Assembly (NCBI GenBank): GCA_947568835.1
Contig: OX387605.1
Location: forward strand, 13,396,418 to 13,460,417
Reading direction: 5' to 3'
Source of the DNA: Protonemura montana
Taxonomy: Eukaryota; Arthropoda; Insecta; Plecoptera; Nemouridae
Length of the DNA: 64,000 nt
Shown here: positions 1-11,300 of the stretch, piece by piece
How the letters are laid out: each line of letters starts with the position of its first letter
Numbering within the stretch: position 1 is the stretch's first letter
Program-made: the position numbers and the translations under genes
The notes under the pieces: generated by a model
The model's database searches: none
What the model was told of the DNA's origin: nothing
What the model saw: only the letters and a program-made list of their open reading frames with translations

Positions 1-91
1 CACCAAAGGATTTGCTGGCTGGTCGAAATGGGTGGAGAAATGCAAGAACAAAAAACCACTGCCTAACGTTTCCGACTGCTATCGCCCCTAA
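1..91 (+). CDS. C-type lysozyme, last exon (5' part outside window)
   Basis: The frame starting at base 2 is open to the window edge and ends in TAA at 89-91. The 29 visible residues end in a pattern typical of the C-terminus of C-type lysozymes (GH22): GF-x-GW-x-x-W, then Cys, 11 residues, Cys, with L-P-N-V-S-D before the last Cys. The 11-residue spacing fits the final two cysteines of the family. C-type lysozymes are secreted enzymes that hydrolyse the beta-1,4 bond of peptidoglycan; the catalytic Glu and Asp lie in earlier exons, which are not in the window, so activity cannot be judged. A three-residue tail (Tyr-Arg-Pro) follows the last Cys. An AATAAA signal lies at 222-227. The identification rests on a short stretch, so a divergent lysozyme-like protein is possible. 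Confidence 0.7.
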   Translation, partial: TKGFAGWSKWVEKCKNKKPLPNVSDCYRP

Positions 92-696
92 AAACATAAA
101 CAGTTATAAATAATAATATTTTGCCGCACGTGATTTAATTTTTTTGGTTATAATGACCTGCTTGTAAGAATTGTCGAATTTTCTTTTAGCTATGAATAGT
201 CTAACCTCAATTATTTGCGCAAATAAAGCACATAGTAACAAGTTATAAGTCCTATTTACATCTTGTTTCATGAATTTGCTTACTTTTGTAGACATATCAG
301 TAGCAAACGGTAGAATATGGCAGAAATGAGGTACTAGTTATAAAATAACCTCGACGGAATCAAATTCTCGCGCTAAACACCCATATGACAGTTCGCCGTC
401 ACATCAGTGGCAAATTTGACGTCGGCCTCGCGACGACACAACAAACAAAAGCCTGCGACTTGCCTGCGACGCCCGAAGGCGTCAAACTAATCGATAGACG
501 TACAGCTTCAATAGTGTCGTCGACCTTTGTGCACGTGAAACGGTTGGTGTTTACGTGTGTCGTGACATGTGGATCGACAGATCGTCATCATCACCACAGA
601 CTCATTTGAACAAGGGGTGTGTACGTGGCTAGCATACTCAGATCACAAGCCGTCATCAGATAACGACACGTCAACTTATAGCTTTGCCTGTCACCG
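92..696 (+). other. Intergenic: lysozyme 3' flank and GMPPB leader
   Basis: The first part is AT-rich and holds a likely poly(A) signal for the upstream gene (AATAAA, 222-227). From about 380 the base composition becomes GC-richer, as expected for the promoter and first untranslated exon of the next gene. A good splice donor (GTAAGT) lies at 697-702, so a non-coding GMPPB exon probably ends at 696. I see no clear TATA box, and the transcription start cannot be fixed. Confidence 0.5.
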
Positions 697-790
697 GTAA
701 GTGTATTGCATAGCCTACTCTTGTTTCCTGGTGGATCTAGGTTGTAATTAAGAGAATTTTGACTTACCACTTCTTTTTAAATCTTTTAAG
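697..790 (+). other. Short intron in the GMPPB 5' leader
   Basis: The donor GTAAGT at 697 and the pyrimidine-rich acceptor ending in AG at 789-790 bound a 94-base intron, only 16 bases before the GMPPB start codon. The upstream in-frame ATG at 759 lies inside this intron, which is why the start was placed at 807 instead. Confidence 0.6.
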
Positions 791-806
791 GGACTCTTGT
801 ACAAAG

Positions 807-1494
807 ATGGGTGCCCTGCGAGCGTTGATTCTCGTCGGGGGTTACGGGACCCGGCTTCGTCCACTTACTTTGAGTCGACCAAAGCCGTTGGTCGAGTTTG
901 CCAACAAACCTATGCTTCTCCATCAAATGGAGGCATTGGTCCAAGCCGGCGTCACCCAAGTCATCCTTGCTGTTTCGTATCGTGCCGAAGAGATGGAGGA
1001 GGAACTGAAAGAAGAGGCAAAAAAACTTGGTGTTAAACTAATATTTTCTCACGAAAAAGAACCGCTCGGTACTGCTGGACCATTGGCACTTGCCAAAGAG
1101 ATTCTCGATATCGATGATGAACCATTTTTTGTTTTAAACTCTGACATAATATGTGACTTCCCATTCAAAGATTTAGTTGCTTTTCACAAGAATCATGGCA
1201 AAGAAGGAACAATAGTGGTTACGAAAGTGGAAGAACCATCAAAGTATGGTGTAGTGTTGTATGGTGAGCATGGCAAGATTGAAAGCTTCATTGAGAAGCC
1301 GCAGGAGTTTGTGTCAAACAAAATCAACGCAGGGATGTATATTCTAAACCCTTCCGTGCTGAGACGGATACAGCTGCGACCAACTAGCATTGAAAAAGAA
1401 GTATTCCCGGACATGGCCCGGGAAGGACAGCTCTTCGCGATGGAGCTGCAAGGATTCTGGATGGATGTCGGACAGCCCAAAGACTTCCTCACCG
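807..1494 (+). CDS. Gmppb: GMPPB coding exon 1
   Basis: Encodes residues 1-229 plus the first base of codon 230, that is, the whole nucleotidyltransferase domain. It ends ACC-G before a GTATGT donor at 1495. The split Gly codon is completed by GC at 1889-1890, giving T-G-M-C as in other GMPPBs. Confidence 0.96.
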
Positions 1495-2289
1495 GTATGT
1501 GTGTTAATTAAAGCATCCGAAATGGCCATTCTGAAATAAGTTTATGTTTTGAAATCTTATTTAAATTGAAAATGCTTGCAATGGGCGGAGCATTTTATTA
1601 AAAGGTAACTAGGATTTTATTTCCCATGTAACCTTATTAATTTTATTTTATAGTAGTATACCAATTGAATCATAAAATATTATATAAACAAATTTAACCT
1701 AACTTATCAAATAACAATGGGAAAAACATTTGATTTACAACCTATAAAACAGCAAACGAAAGATACTAGTAGATAACCTTTGCTGCATACAATGAAAGTG
1801 CAGCTGTACATGTAACCTAACTGCCTTCTATTATTCATCCATGTTTATATTCAGCGAGCCTAAGGTAGCCTTTTCCTTTCTCTCGCAGGCATGTGCCTAT
1901 ACCTAACATCACTTCGGCAACGTGACCCCGCTGCCCTATACTCGGGCCCAGGAGCTGTGGGTAATGTTCTCGTTGACCCAACGGCCGTGATCGGGGTAGG
2001 ATGCCGCATCGGGCCAAACGTCACTGTTGGCCCAGGGGTGGTCATCGAAGATGGGGCGTGCGTGAAGCGGACTACGCTTCTGCGTGGCGCAACAGTGCGC
2101 TCGCATTCGTGGCTCAACGGCTGCATCGTCGGATGGCGCAGCGTAGTTGGACAATGGGTGCGCATGGAAAACACCACCGTGCTTGGGGAAGATGTTATTG
2201 TCAAGGACGAGCTATACATCAATGGGGGGCAGGTGTTACCGCACAAGTCAATAGCTGCGTCGGTGCCTGAGCCACAGATTATTATGTGA
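807..2289 (+). CDS. Gmppb: Mannose-1-phosphate guanylyltransferase beta (GDP-mannose pyrophosphorylase)
   Basis: Two coding exons, 807-1494 and 1889-2289, join in phase to give 362 residues, close to the usual length of animal GMPPB (about 360). The enzyme makes GDP-mannose from mannose-1-phosphate and GTP in the cytosol, feeding N-glycosylation, O-mannosylation and GPI-anchor synthesis. Visible signatures are the nucleotide-binding loop [10 protein letters not shown] at residues 10-19, the metal-binding Asp in NSDII (Asp113), FIEKP at 161-165, NAG at 174-176 and [11 protein letters not shown] at 218-228 with the second metal Asp220. The C-terminal part is a left-handed beta-helix of hexapeptide repeats, ending in PEPQIIM. 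The start at 807 gives [12 protein letters not shown], matching the family N-terminus; the ATG at 759 is intronic. Nothing looks broken. Paralogy with GMPPA was considered, but the intact loop and the short length fit the catalytic beta subunit. Confidence 0.97.
1495..1888 (+). other. GMPPB intron 1
   Basis: AT-rich 394-base intron between GTATGT and a pyrimidine-rich TCTCGCAG acceptor. I see nothing else in it. Confidence 0.9.
1889..2289 (+). CDS. Gmppb: GMPPB coding exon 2 (beta-helix domain)
   Basis: Encodes the C-terminal hexapeptide-repeat domain from Gly230 to residue 362 and the TGA stop at 2287-2289. Landmarks are [30 protein letters not shown] and VLGEDV, all typical of GMPPB. The exon is clearly GC-richer than its flanks. 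Confidence 0.96.
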
Positions 2290-5048
2290 TTTGAGAGGGT
2301 TTTTGTAAGTTGGTTCAGTGAGTAGATAAGGAAATCGAAGAAAGCTGAAGATCACCACAAATCAGAGTGGCTAACGTTTCACATTTTGATTGTGATCAAA
2401 GCGTTTTATTATGGTTGAAGACTCTAGTCTAGAAGCCTACATAGATTTATTTATGTAATTTTGGTTTATCAAATCAAAATGATTAAGACCTAATTAATTA
2501 CTGTTTTAGACACATTATTCTAAGTTTTCAGAGTGTTTTTATGCTATTTAGACTTACTATATTTCTATATATGTTTTATTTTTATATTTTATTGGACCTC
2601 TTGAAATTTCTACTTTTATGATACAACATCGTTGCTGTTGTTTTGTATCTTAGTAGTTTTACAACCGATCCAAGCCATTACTTTATGCTTTCACAGAATA
2701 ATTTACATCACATGCAAAACTTGCGAATGACTTGCGTTAAAGCATTATGCCAAGCAGATGCACCTTAGGGGTAATAGGTATCTACCTACCTCCCTATTCG
2801 TACATGAACTTGCATAACTTGTTTCCGACAAGTCAACTCCAGCGACCAGTGCTAACTCAATGGAGGCAACTAAAGCTCAAATAATTTTGTCCATGGAATG
2901 ACACTGATATCAACAGCAATTACGGGGCTGCAGCTCGAGCACACTCTTTGGAATCAAGAATTATCTTTTACAAGAAAAACGAGAGCAGCTCGTTGCTAAA
3001 ATTATCTTTTAAATATTGTTTGTTATTTTACTTATAAGATGAACCAATAAAAGTTTGTGACATTCACAATTGTAGGATTTACAAGAGTTGCATTGAATAC
3101 ATTGGGGAGGAGGAAAGAAGGAAACACAACTTACATTATAGAAACGGCCGATTGCAGGCGATAAAGAGAAGTAATGCCTTTACCTTTTCTGGAAGTGAAG
3201 TAAAAATAACCCGCACATGCAAAAGCTTCTGCCAAATTATTTCGCGTTTTCATCAAGAAGGCTCGATTTCTGAACCAGCCAAACTTAAACTTGTACCGCC
3301 AAGCCACCATCTTGTTTTTACCAACCAGAGCCAAAAGTTGCACCGAATGAAGCGCTACCTGTTAGCTAACTACATAACCTACTCAATAATGTATGACGTC
3401 ACTATTTCCATCTGGAATAACGACGCCGGGCGTCGCTTATTCTTCTCTCGACGTCGGCGCCGGTAAGACGACAATTTCCCTGCGTATTTTCTCGAATACG
3501 ACAGCAACTCGCTATAACATACCAGGTGAGAATCGAATGCCATTCGGCTATCAAATAAAAATAAACAAGACAATTCTATTGACAATTCGCTCAAATTGCC
3601 CATGATTTATTTTATTATATTCTTTGCCAGCTGTGTTGCCAGCAGCTACGCACATTCAGGTAGTACGGCGCCTATCGACCGGGATGTTTACACGTTCGCA
3701 CGAAGAAATGCCATTTGACATTTTCAGAAATATTAGCGACGCGATCGCGTGCATGTTACATGTTGTTATAACAATCTGTAAATCATTCGCGTCCATTTCC
3801 ATTAGTGATAGTGACCTAGATAGCAGGTAATCTGAATTAATAGAGGATTATGTTTCAGAGCAACTTGCAATGCCCTGCAATTTAACAAACATATCTCGCG
3901 ACATTTTAAAACATTTTCTAGACTATTCTTCTAAGCGGTATCGAGTTACATGTTTCATTCGTAAAATATTCATGGTGAACACTTCAACACTACCTCTAGG
4001 CGTCAGACTACAGTCAGGCAGCGAAAATAGCAGTATGACAGGCCCGGCTGCATCGATCATGCTGTGTAACTCTCAAGAGGCCCAGTTCAGTACTTCCTTA
4101 CTATAAAATTCTTGTCATGCCATTCATATTGTAATCCGATTCTTGCCACAAGTCAATTGTCCTTGTAATACGTCCGAGGCATCGTTGCCGTCCTATTCTA
4201 TCCATCGTAGCGATCATCCTATCACGTCTGCGGCTATTACAGACGCAAGTCCACCACGCTTACCTACTCTACAGGTGCAATTAGGCGAACAGTCGGGTGG
4301 TAATTGCAACATCCATTGCGAGCCGAGCCGCGTAGTGGCGGCCCAAGGTTGAACCCACTCGGCCGGTCATCGGGTATGACTCATCGTGCTCAGTCTTCCT
4401 TGGCTAGCTGGCATCCAAGCAGCATTCTTGATTCGCTGCTTTCTGTACGGATAGCTAGCTAGGTCTGAGCAGCGAGTTGAGATTTTCAATTGAGAACCAT
4501 TTAGCACTTTGTTAAAGGTTTTTGCTTCTATGCCAACGTTTGCTATGACAGATAGTCTAATTCACAGGGAGGATTAGGGAGGAGGGAATCAGAAGGGGAC
4601 ATCATGAAAATGTGGTATCAGATATATCATGCTAGTTTTGTAGGCACTAACTCATGTGGGTCTTGTGTTCTTCGGTATTTAAATCCGGAAATTAGGAGAA
4701 AACGAGATGATTTTTTTAGAGACATTTAAAGAGTAAAACTGTATCATTCTATAATCATGAGGTAGAAGAAAATCAAGGTCATCAAACTAAATATTACCAC
4801 GCAAGCCCCGAATCTATAGAGCGCCACAACACATTGTGGGCGTATGTAGGTAGGAAAGTGGCAATAGATTCATTAATCTATGGTAGTACCACTGGCATAA
4901 AAATTTACCCACATCTAAGATTCAGCTTCATTTGAAATGGGCGCGATTTCAAACCTCTCCGAATCTCCAAATCCTATCTCCTAATCTCACCTCTAGCACA
5001 AAGATAAAAGGTTTAATGCTCCCAGTTCTGTCACCATGACCACCAGCC
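2290..5048 (+). other. GMPPB 3' UTR and intergenic region
   Basis: AT-rich untranslated sequence. A plausible GMPPB poly(A) signal (AATAAA) is at 3046-3051. The remainder to about 5.0 kb carries only short, unconvincing open frames. Two sites stand out: a full CRE palindrome TGACGTCA at 3394-3401, and a hairpin-forming sequence at 3416-3441 with GACGCC and GGCGTC arms. No gene is recognised. Confidence 0.6.
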
Positions 5049-5188
5049 TACGTCATGACACCCAACCCTACGTCATTGTTTTCCACCCACCCCGACGACC
5101 TAATCTAAGACGTCACCACCCAGACCTGTCTGCGCCCATCCTGACTAAGAGCCTTCCCGGTAAGATGCCGGCATGCTCGATGACGTGG
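5049..5188 (+). promoter_or_regulatory. Cluster of CRE/ATF-like sites upstream of the annexin start
   Basis: Four ACGTCA/TGACGT-type sites occur within 140 bases: TACGTCA at 5049-5055 and 5069-5075 (part of a short imperfect direct repeat), GACGTCAC at 5109-5116, and TGACGTGG at 5181-5188. They sit directly upstream of the first coding exon of the annexin. A TCAGTC initiator-like sequence lies at 5231-5236. CREB/ATF-family binding is an inference from sequence alone. Confidence 0.4.
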
Positions 5189-5310
5189 TCGTAGTTGATG
5201 ATAAAACCAGCAGACGGAATGCCGCTCGGCTCAGTCTTTGTGTGGCTTTGACCGCGGTCGTACCTGTTCCAGTGTCAGTGTCTTCAGCAGCAAACACAGC
5301 AGCCACCAGG

Positions 5311-5337
5311 ATGTCTCGCAAGTACTACCCAGTTCAG
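5311..5337 (+). CDS. AnxB9: Annexin coding exon 1 (N-terminal head)
   Basis: Nine codons (MSRKYYPVQ) followed by the donor GTAGGT at 5338. The transcript must begin upstream; bases about 5231-5310 are probably 5' UTR. The phase is 0, matching the next exon. Confidence 0.88.
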
Positions 5338-8300
5338 GTAGGTGCAGGAAGGAAGGGTGGCAGGAGTCAGACATAATTATTCCAAAAAGGGATAGGGCAG
5401 TGCATGGATTTCATAAGTGAAACATTCGTGTAGGTAATCACGGAGTTTTTATCTGGAATATCTGGAATAATTTCTTCGCATGTCTTTCGTAGCAAATAAG
5501 AAAAATTTAAATTACTAGAGATATTTGGTATGTGTACCCGGCGCCCTCAATATAGGTTCGTATCTCGCCTCCGCCAGTCCATGTTCTCCGGTTCGTGTCT
5601 ATCTTGATTGAACCATAACACGTATAATAGACTCATTAGCTGCACGTCATTAACACCTCATCAACATTCATCGACAAGAAATTCGCCCGCTGTTCGCGGT
5701 CAATCAAAATGCGATCTCCACCCTCAAAACCATCGTCAGTCCGCTCCCAAAATGGGAGCGTTAGGACAGAACTTTTAGAGGTCGACGATTAAAAGAGCGG
5801 CTAAAGGCTTCGTGTCATGCAAAGGTTACTTTTCGAATTGTAACCATCGATTCCAGCTCTCTCCGAGTCTGAGCATAGCACACGAATAGAGCGACCCAGC
5901 CATACCATGGACCCAGCCCATGTCAAATGTGGGTGTTGGCGTGCTGTGCTCCTATCCGCTTAGGCAACCGCGTGACACTACCGGCTGCCAGCTCCATTAG
6001 TTAAAATGCATAATTAAATATTGTTAACGCATTTGGCCTAGCACGCAGGAGTTTCTCACGATGTCCACAATGGGTGGCATTGTGTTTGAGATGTAATTGA
6101 ATTTGTAGAGTACATAGTTTTTGTTTTGGCTAGACGTTAGTGAGTGGAAACCCTGAAGTTTCGTACCTCCGAGGTTTTGTTTGCTCCGCGTCACACTCCT
6201 TTGAGCTCGCTCGTCGCGTTTGTAAATTAGTTTGAATTCTGACATCATGTCATAAATGATGTCATCGTGGCTGGGGCATATCTAATTGATGTTGTGGAAT
6301 CTGATAATGTGTTGCTGTAGGGTTCGTCTAATGTATGGCGCTATGACTCATGAATGGAACGCGTTTGTGGAGATCTCTGAACGTTTCTTGTTTCCAAATG
6401 GTATTGAAATTCAACACTGGGATGCTTGTAAAATATGAATGATTCTCGCTTATATTAGGTATTAGCTAGAAATTATTCTAGAAGTTGTAACTATGGAAAT
6501 TTTGTAAAACAGATAGTCCATTTTTGTGTGCTTCTTTGAGATCAGTTATCTGTAAGGAATGGCAGCTGTAAACAATGTGCAATAAAGTTAAGTCCAATAG
6601 ACTTCAAATGAAATAGCCCTCATGCCATTTTATCAGTCTCCTTGGTTTTATCCCTGGGTGGTGGCGTGCGAAATTGCTCAATTGAAATAATACTTGTTGA
6701 ACAGGAGCTGCAGTTAATTTTTATAACGACCGCGAGGCAGCATTTAAAATCTGACTTCCGTTCTGTGTTCCGTTCCCGCGCGAAGGTTTAAATCACCACC
6801 AGCTCGAGCGTTGCCTCGCGTTCCGGAATTCGCCCCCATCCCCCTGATTTGTTGTTTTCGCCCCAGTTCACGGCCAAGCGCGCCCAAAAAACAACAAGTC
6901 TGATCGGCACCGTTCATACACTAGTTTCCCACTCGAACACCGGCGAACACGCAGCTGACGGACAGTAATTTACGTGTGCTATTTTACATCCGATTTCACG
7001 AGGTGTTTGCTTGATTTCTTGCCCACTTATGCGGAAAATTGAGCCGTGAAGGACCACTTATTATTTTTAAAAGATATTTATTGTTTTACGTTGCATTGGC
7101 ACCTAATCGACGTCTAGAGACCGCCTTTAGGGACTATTGAAAACCAATTTCCAAATAATTATTCCGTTTTCTTAGATGATGATAACATTATAAGCGTGAT
7201 GCAATTGACATAGAAGTTGAAGTTCATTCGGCCGGATTTGCCTTTGGGAACATTTTTATTTTACAGACTTTTGTATGTAATGTCTGTCAGCTTTGGTATC
7301 AGTTAATTGTCCTTGCAAATAGTTATATAGAACAAATTGTATAAATAGGTACGCCTCACGCCATCAAAAATGCACAAATTGAACAGATTTAAGATCGTTG
7401 CGATTGGCCACGCTTCAGTGCCACTGACATAACAAATTTGTCTACTGGTTAGTCATCTATTGCAACTAGAAACAATTGATAACCGATTGAAAAACGATTG
7501 GCACGTGCCACATTACATTCGCCAGGGATCGAACCAAGCAACAAACTTACTCCAATGTGTCACCCCTAAACTCGTCTCGTTTCCCTGTCCTCAGCAGTGC
7601 TTCCCGACCGTAACGGAGGCCGATCCGTTCGACGCCGAAGCCGATGCTGGCACCCTCCGCGCCGCCATGAAGGGGTTGGGCACTGATGAGCAGACCATCG
7701 TCGACGTCCTCGCTAAGCGCAGCATCACCCAGCGTCTGGAGATCGCCGAGACATTCAAGACCCTCTACGGCAAAGAGCTGATCGACGAGCTGAAGGGGGA
7801 ACTCGGTGGAGTCTTCGAGGACGCCATCGTCATGTTGATGACGCCGTTGCCCGACTTGTACGCTCGGGAACTGCACGACGCCATCAGCGGCTTGGGAACT
7901 GACGAGGAGGCTATCATCGAGATCTTGTGTAGCCTGAGCAACTATGGAATCCGGACGATCGCGACGGTCTATGAGAATCGTGAGTTCCTTTTTCTGTGCT
8001 ATCGACATATCATTATTGATTGTCATACTTTGGCGATGAGTCATGCGCTGCTTTTAGATTCTCTCTGGTTTTGTATTCGTTTGCTTGAGCGTGGCACTCG
8101 AGATATGTTTTGATAAGGTGTTTCGCATTAAAAATTAATCGATATCGTGGTCGCTCCATACCTGTTCGTTTGTCGGTAGTTTAGGCGTGCTTGTGTATGG
8201 TACCGGAAATGCAGTCGAAATGGTCATGGCTCAATGGTCTTCCGATTTAGGACGCAACATGTTTTTGTAACGCTGGCATTCCAACTCGTAGGCAGTTGAC

Positions 8301-11300
8301 ACATAATAATTTAGGACGTTCGCTGTGTATAGCATTTCACTTCCCTGAATGGACCCCCAGCATTAGGGACGAATTGGGATGGAACATAAAATTCCACTCT
8401 TGCTGACCTAGTTCTGTGCTCATCTGGAACGATTAACGAGGAGAAAAATCCACTTGATATCTGACGTGACCCCTGAAATTTAGGTAATAGATAGATCTGA
8501 TGTCTTCCAGATTTTTCTCGTTGATATACAAGACATGCCCCGAAAAACCAACCTAATTTCTCTATCAATGCTTGCGTGCCAACTAATTGGATTTCTTGGC
8601 TATTTTTGCAGTGTTTGAAACCCCATTGGAGAGCGACCTGAAGGGTGAAGCATCGGGTCACTTCAAACGTCTGTTGGTCTCGCTCTGCACGGTAAGAAAT
8701 TTGCACCGGACGCCCATTAAGTCCTCCACCGCCGCACAACGGGTTCCCCCGAGAACCGCGATTGTCTTCCCATTCCCAAGGAGGGAGCCGTGGCTGGGAA
8801 CTGCAAAGCCATGGCATGAGAAACAATTCGCTAGAAATATTTCACGATTATGTTGGGATACGTTGTCGCGGGATCTATTAAATTACAGCGCAGACAACAG
8901 CGTTTAAATGCACAAATATGAAACGACTTTATCGTACTTTTTTTTCTCAATCTTAAAAAGCTCTGCCAAGGTTCAACATTAAATTTCCAGGCTTCGCTTC
9001 TGCACACATGTTTATAGAGAGTTTTAACGAGCCAGTGATGTTTGGTTGCTCCTGTTTCTGGAAAAAAAGTGACATATTCCGTTGCACTTGCAACGTTTTG
9101 GTAGCTTCGTGAATAATTCATACAATCATTTGCTTATCTATATAAAGACATGGAACAAGTAGGGGAATAAAAGAACAACAAACGGTATAGATTAGACGGG
9201 ACTTACAAAGGTGCGGTCATGCAAGAGGCTTATCGGGCGAAATGCATACCTAGCTTCCTTATCTGATGCACTTCAACCCCCGTGAGTAAGAACACAGTGG
9301 TTCGAAGAAGAAATTGGCCAGGGGGTAAGAAAGTCATCAGCCCGTTTATATGGGTCACGACAAACAATGAGAGTGAAACACTTGAAAGGCCAACTCAGAA
9401 AAATCGATACACTTTCTTACGCACGATTCAATAGGTTGACACCAAAATAAATAATCTATATGCATCCAATCTGATGTTATATAGCGGTGAAATGTGTGCA
9501 GACTTCATCAATCAAATGGGCTGCTTTTCATCTCTAGGCTGTTTGAAAATGTAATGGAAAAGACGGGTGTCAAACGAATGATTCGGGGAACGAGGCGCCA
9601 GCTCGAAAATGTACGAGAGGCTTGCTTTGAAATGAAGCTTAATTCATTAGCAGGTAGTTACGGGTGAATGAAAAGGGCTGTTTATTACTCTCATTGCTTG
9701 TACTCATGCGATACTATAGGAAATTAAATTGAGCGAAATATTTTTTCCATGGAGTTTGCTTGAAAATGAAACGCGATATTAAGCTTGTTTGTTGAAACAG
9801 TTTTTCTTTGGGTGTAATGTAGAGTTGAACTCGAATTCTTTATGATTTGTGCAGAGCAGCTTATATTGAAATGGAAATTAAATATATTTGAAAAAAAAAC
9901 CAGCGTTTTCAATGATCGAATGCTGGAAATGAGTGATTAGGAAACAAAGTAAATGTGAAAATTAGTCTATTATTGGGTCATGAAAAAGGTCGGGATGTGG
10001 CGCTCTAAGCGGGTGGTAGCCAGCTTAAAAACTTAATTCAATTCACCCCGCCTTCCGAGACTGGTAGCACTTCTAGTATGAATAGGATTCATGTTCAACG
10101 AATTCTAGTATTTTATAAACATAACTGCACTTTGTCTACGACCATTATTTTTTTCGATGCTCTAAAGCCACTCGATGATGGACTGCACACATTGAAACTC
10201 TAAAAATACCTTCGTGTTTGGAATAAAAGTCATGAAAACCTCAAGTGGAATATTTCCGTCGGTTCCATAAAAAATGTGACCATCTGTCAAACTTGAATAC
10301 AGCCTATCACAAGAATTATTACTTGATTTACCTGAATAGTTCAGAATAATACAGTTGCAAAAACTGCGATAAATTATTTCGTCCCCCTATACGCCCAACA
10401 ATTGATCAAACAACTACTTACGGCTTCCGTTTTCTGCAAAAATATCTCGATCAATTTCCCACGCCACCGGAAAATGTGATTGAAGCAATCACCTTCGCTT
10501 TTCATCTTTTCCGCGCTTACTTTTCTTGCAAATCACGTTCAATTTCTCGCTCGTTAGCCACCTAGTCGGTTGACTACTATCGATCGGCTTGCCGGACCAC
10601 AGAAAGGCTTGCAACACCATCCGGCGCCGAATAGACCGACACCTTACAGCCAAACCCATTCCTTGGCGTATACCTACCAAGCAGTTGGAACGACTGTTTC
10701 GAATTGCTTCGAATAAATACCCACTAAACCCATCGAAAGTCCATATTAGACTAAATTGCACGTGGAGATTCAAATGCATTCAGATGTAAACCACGTATAA
10801 AACAGTAGGTCATGGCAAAATAGCCACACCTGCTAAAAACCATAACATTACTTTATCAGGACGTATGGAACTTCAGGTAACTTTTCCATTGCACTGTACT
10901 TCGAAAGCGTCCAGTTAAATTCTACTTCGTGTTCCAAAAGCAGTCAGATTAACATTTTAAATCAACACTGGCATTGAATGCTGGATATTGTGGGAAATTT
11001 AGAAGTAATATGCGCCCAAGGCGTGGTCGAAGCCTCAAGGTCCCCTTATAAATACATTCTAAAGTTTCTTTTCAGGTCTATGACCTGACACCTATGCACT
11101 TGACACCTATGCACTTGACACCCTTCCGCCACATTGACGCGTATACCCACGTTGTTTTTTTTTCAAAGTGTGACAGTAGTCTCGTCAATACAACGACTTC
11201 AAAATGTAGATTTCACTCTACATCTCTCCCGGAAACGGTTGCCAAGAAAAAACGGTTGCCAAGAAATGTTAAAAAGACGTTTTGCTAATATAGGTAATCA

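Noticed and set aside
4320-4370. A-box-like GGCCGAGTGG (minus strand) with a GGTTGAACCC nearby
   Set aside because: The pieces do not form a tRNA or a recognisable SINE head.
8311-8826. 171-codon minus-strand open frame
   Set aside because: It is antisense to annexin exon 3 and its introns, has no recognisable domain, and its composition follows the opposite strand.
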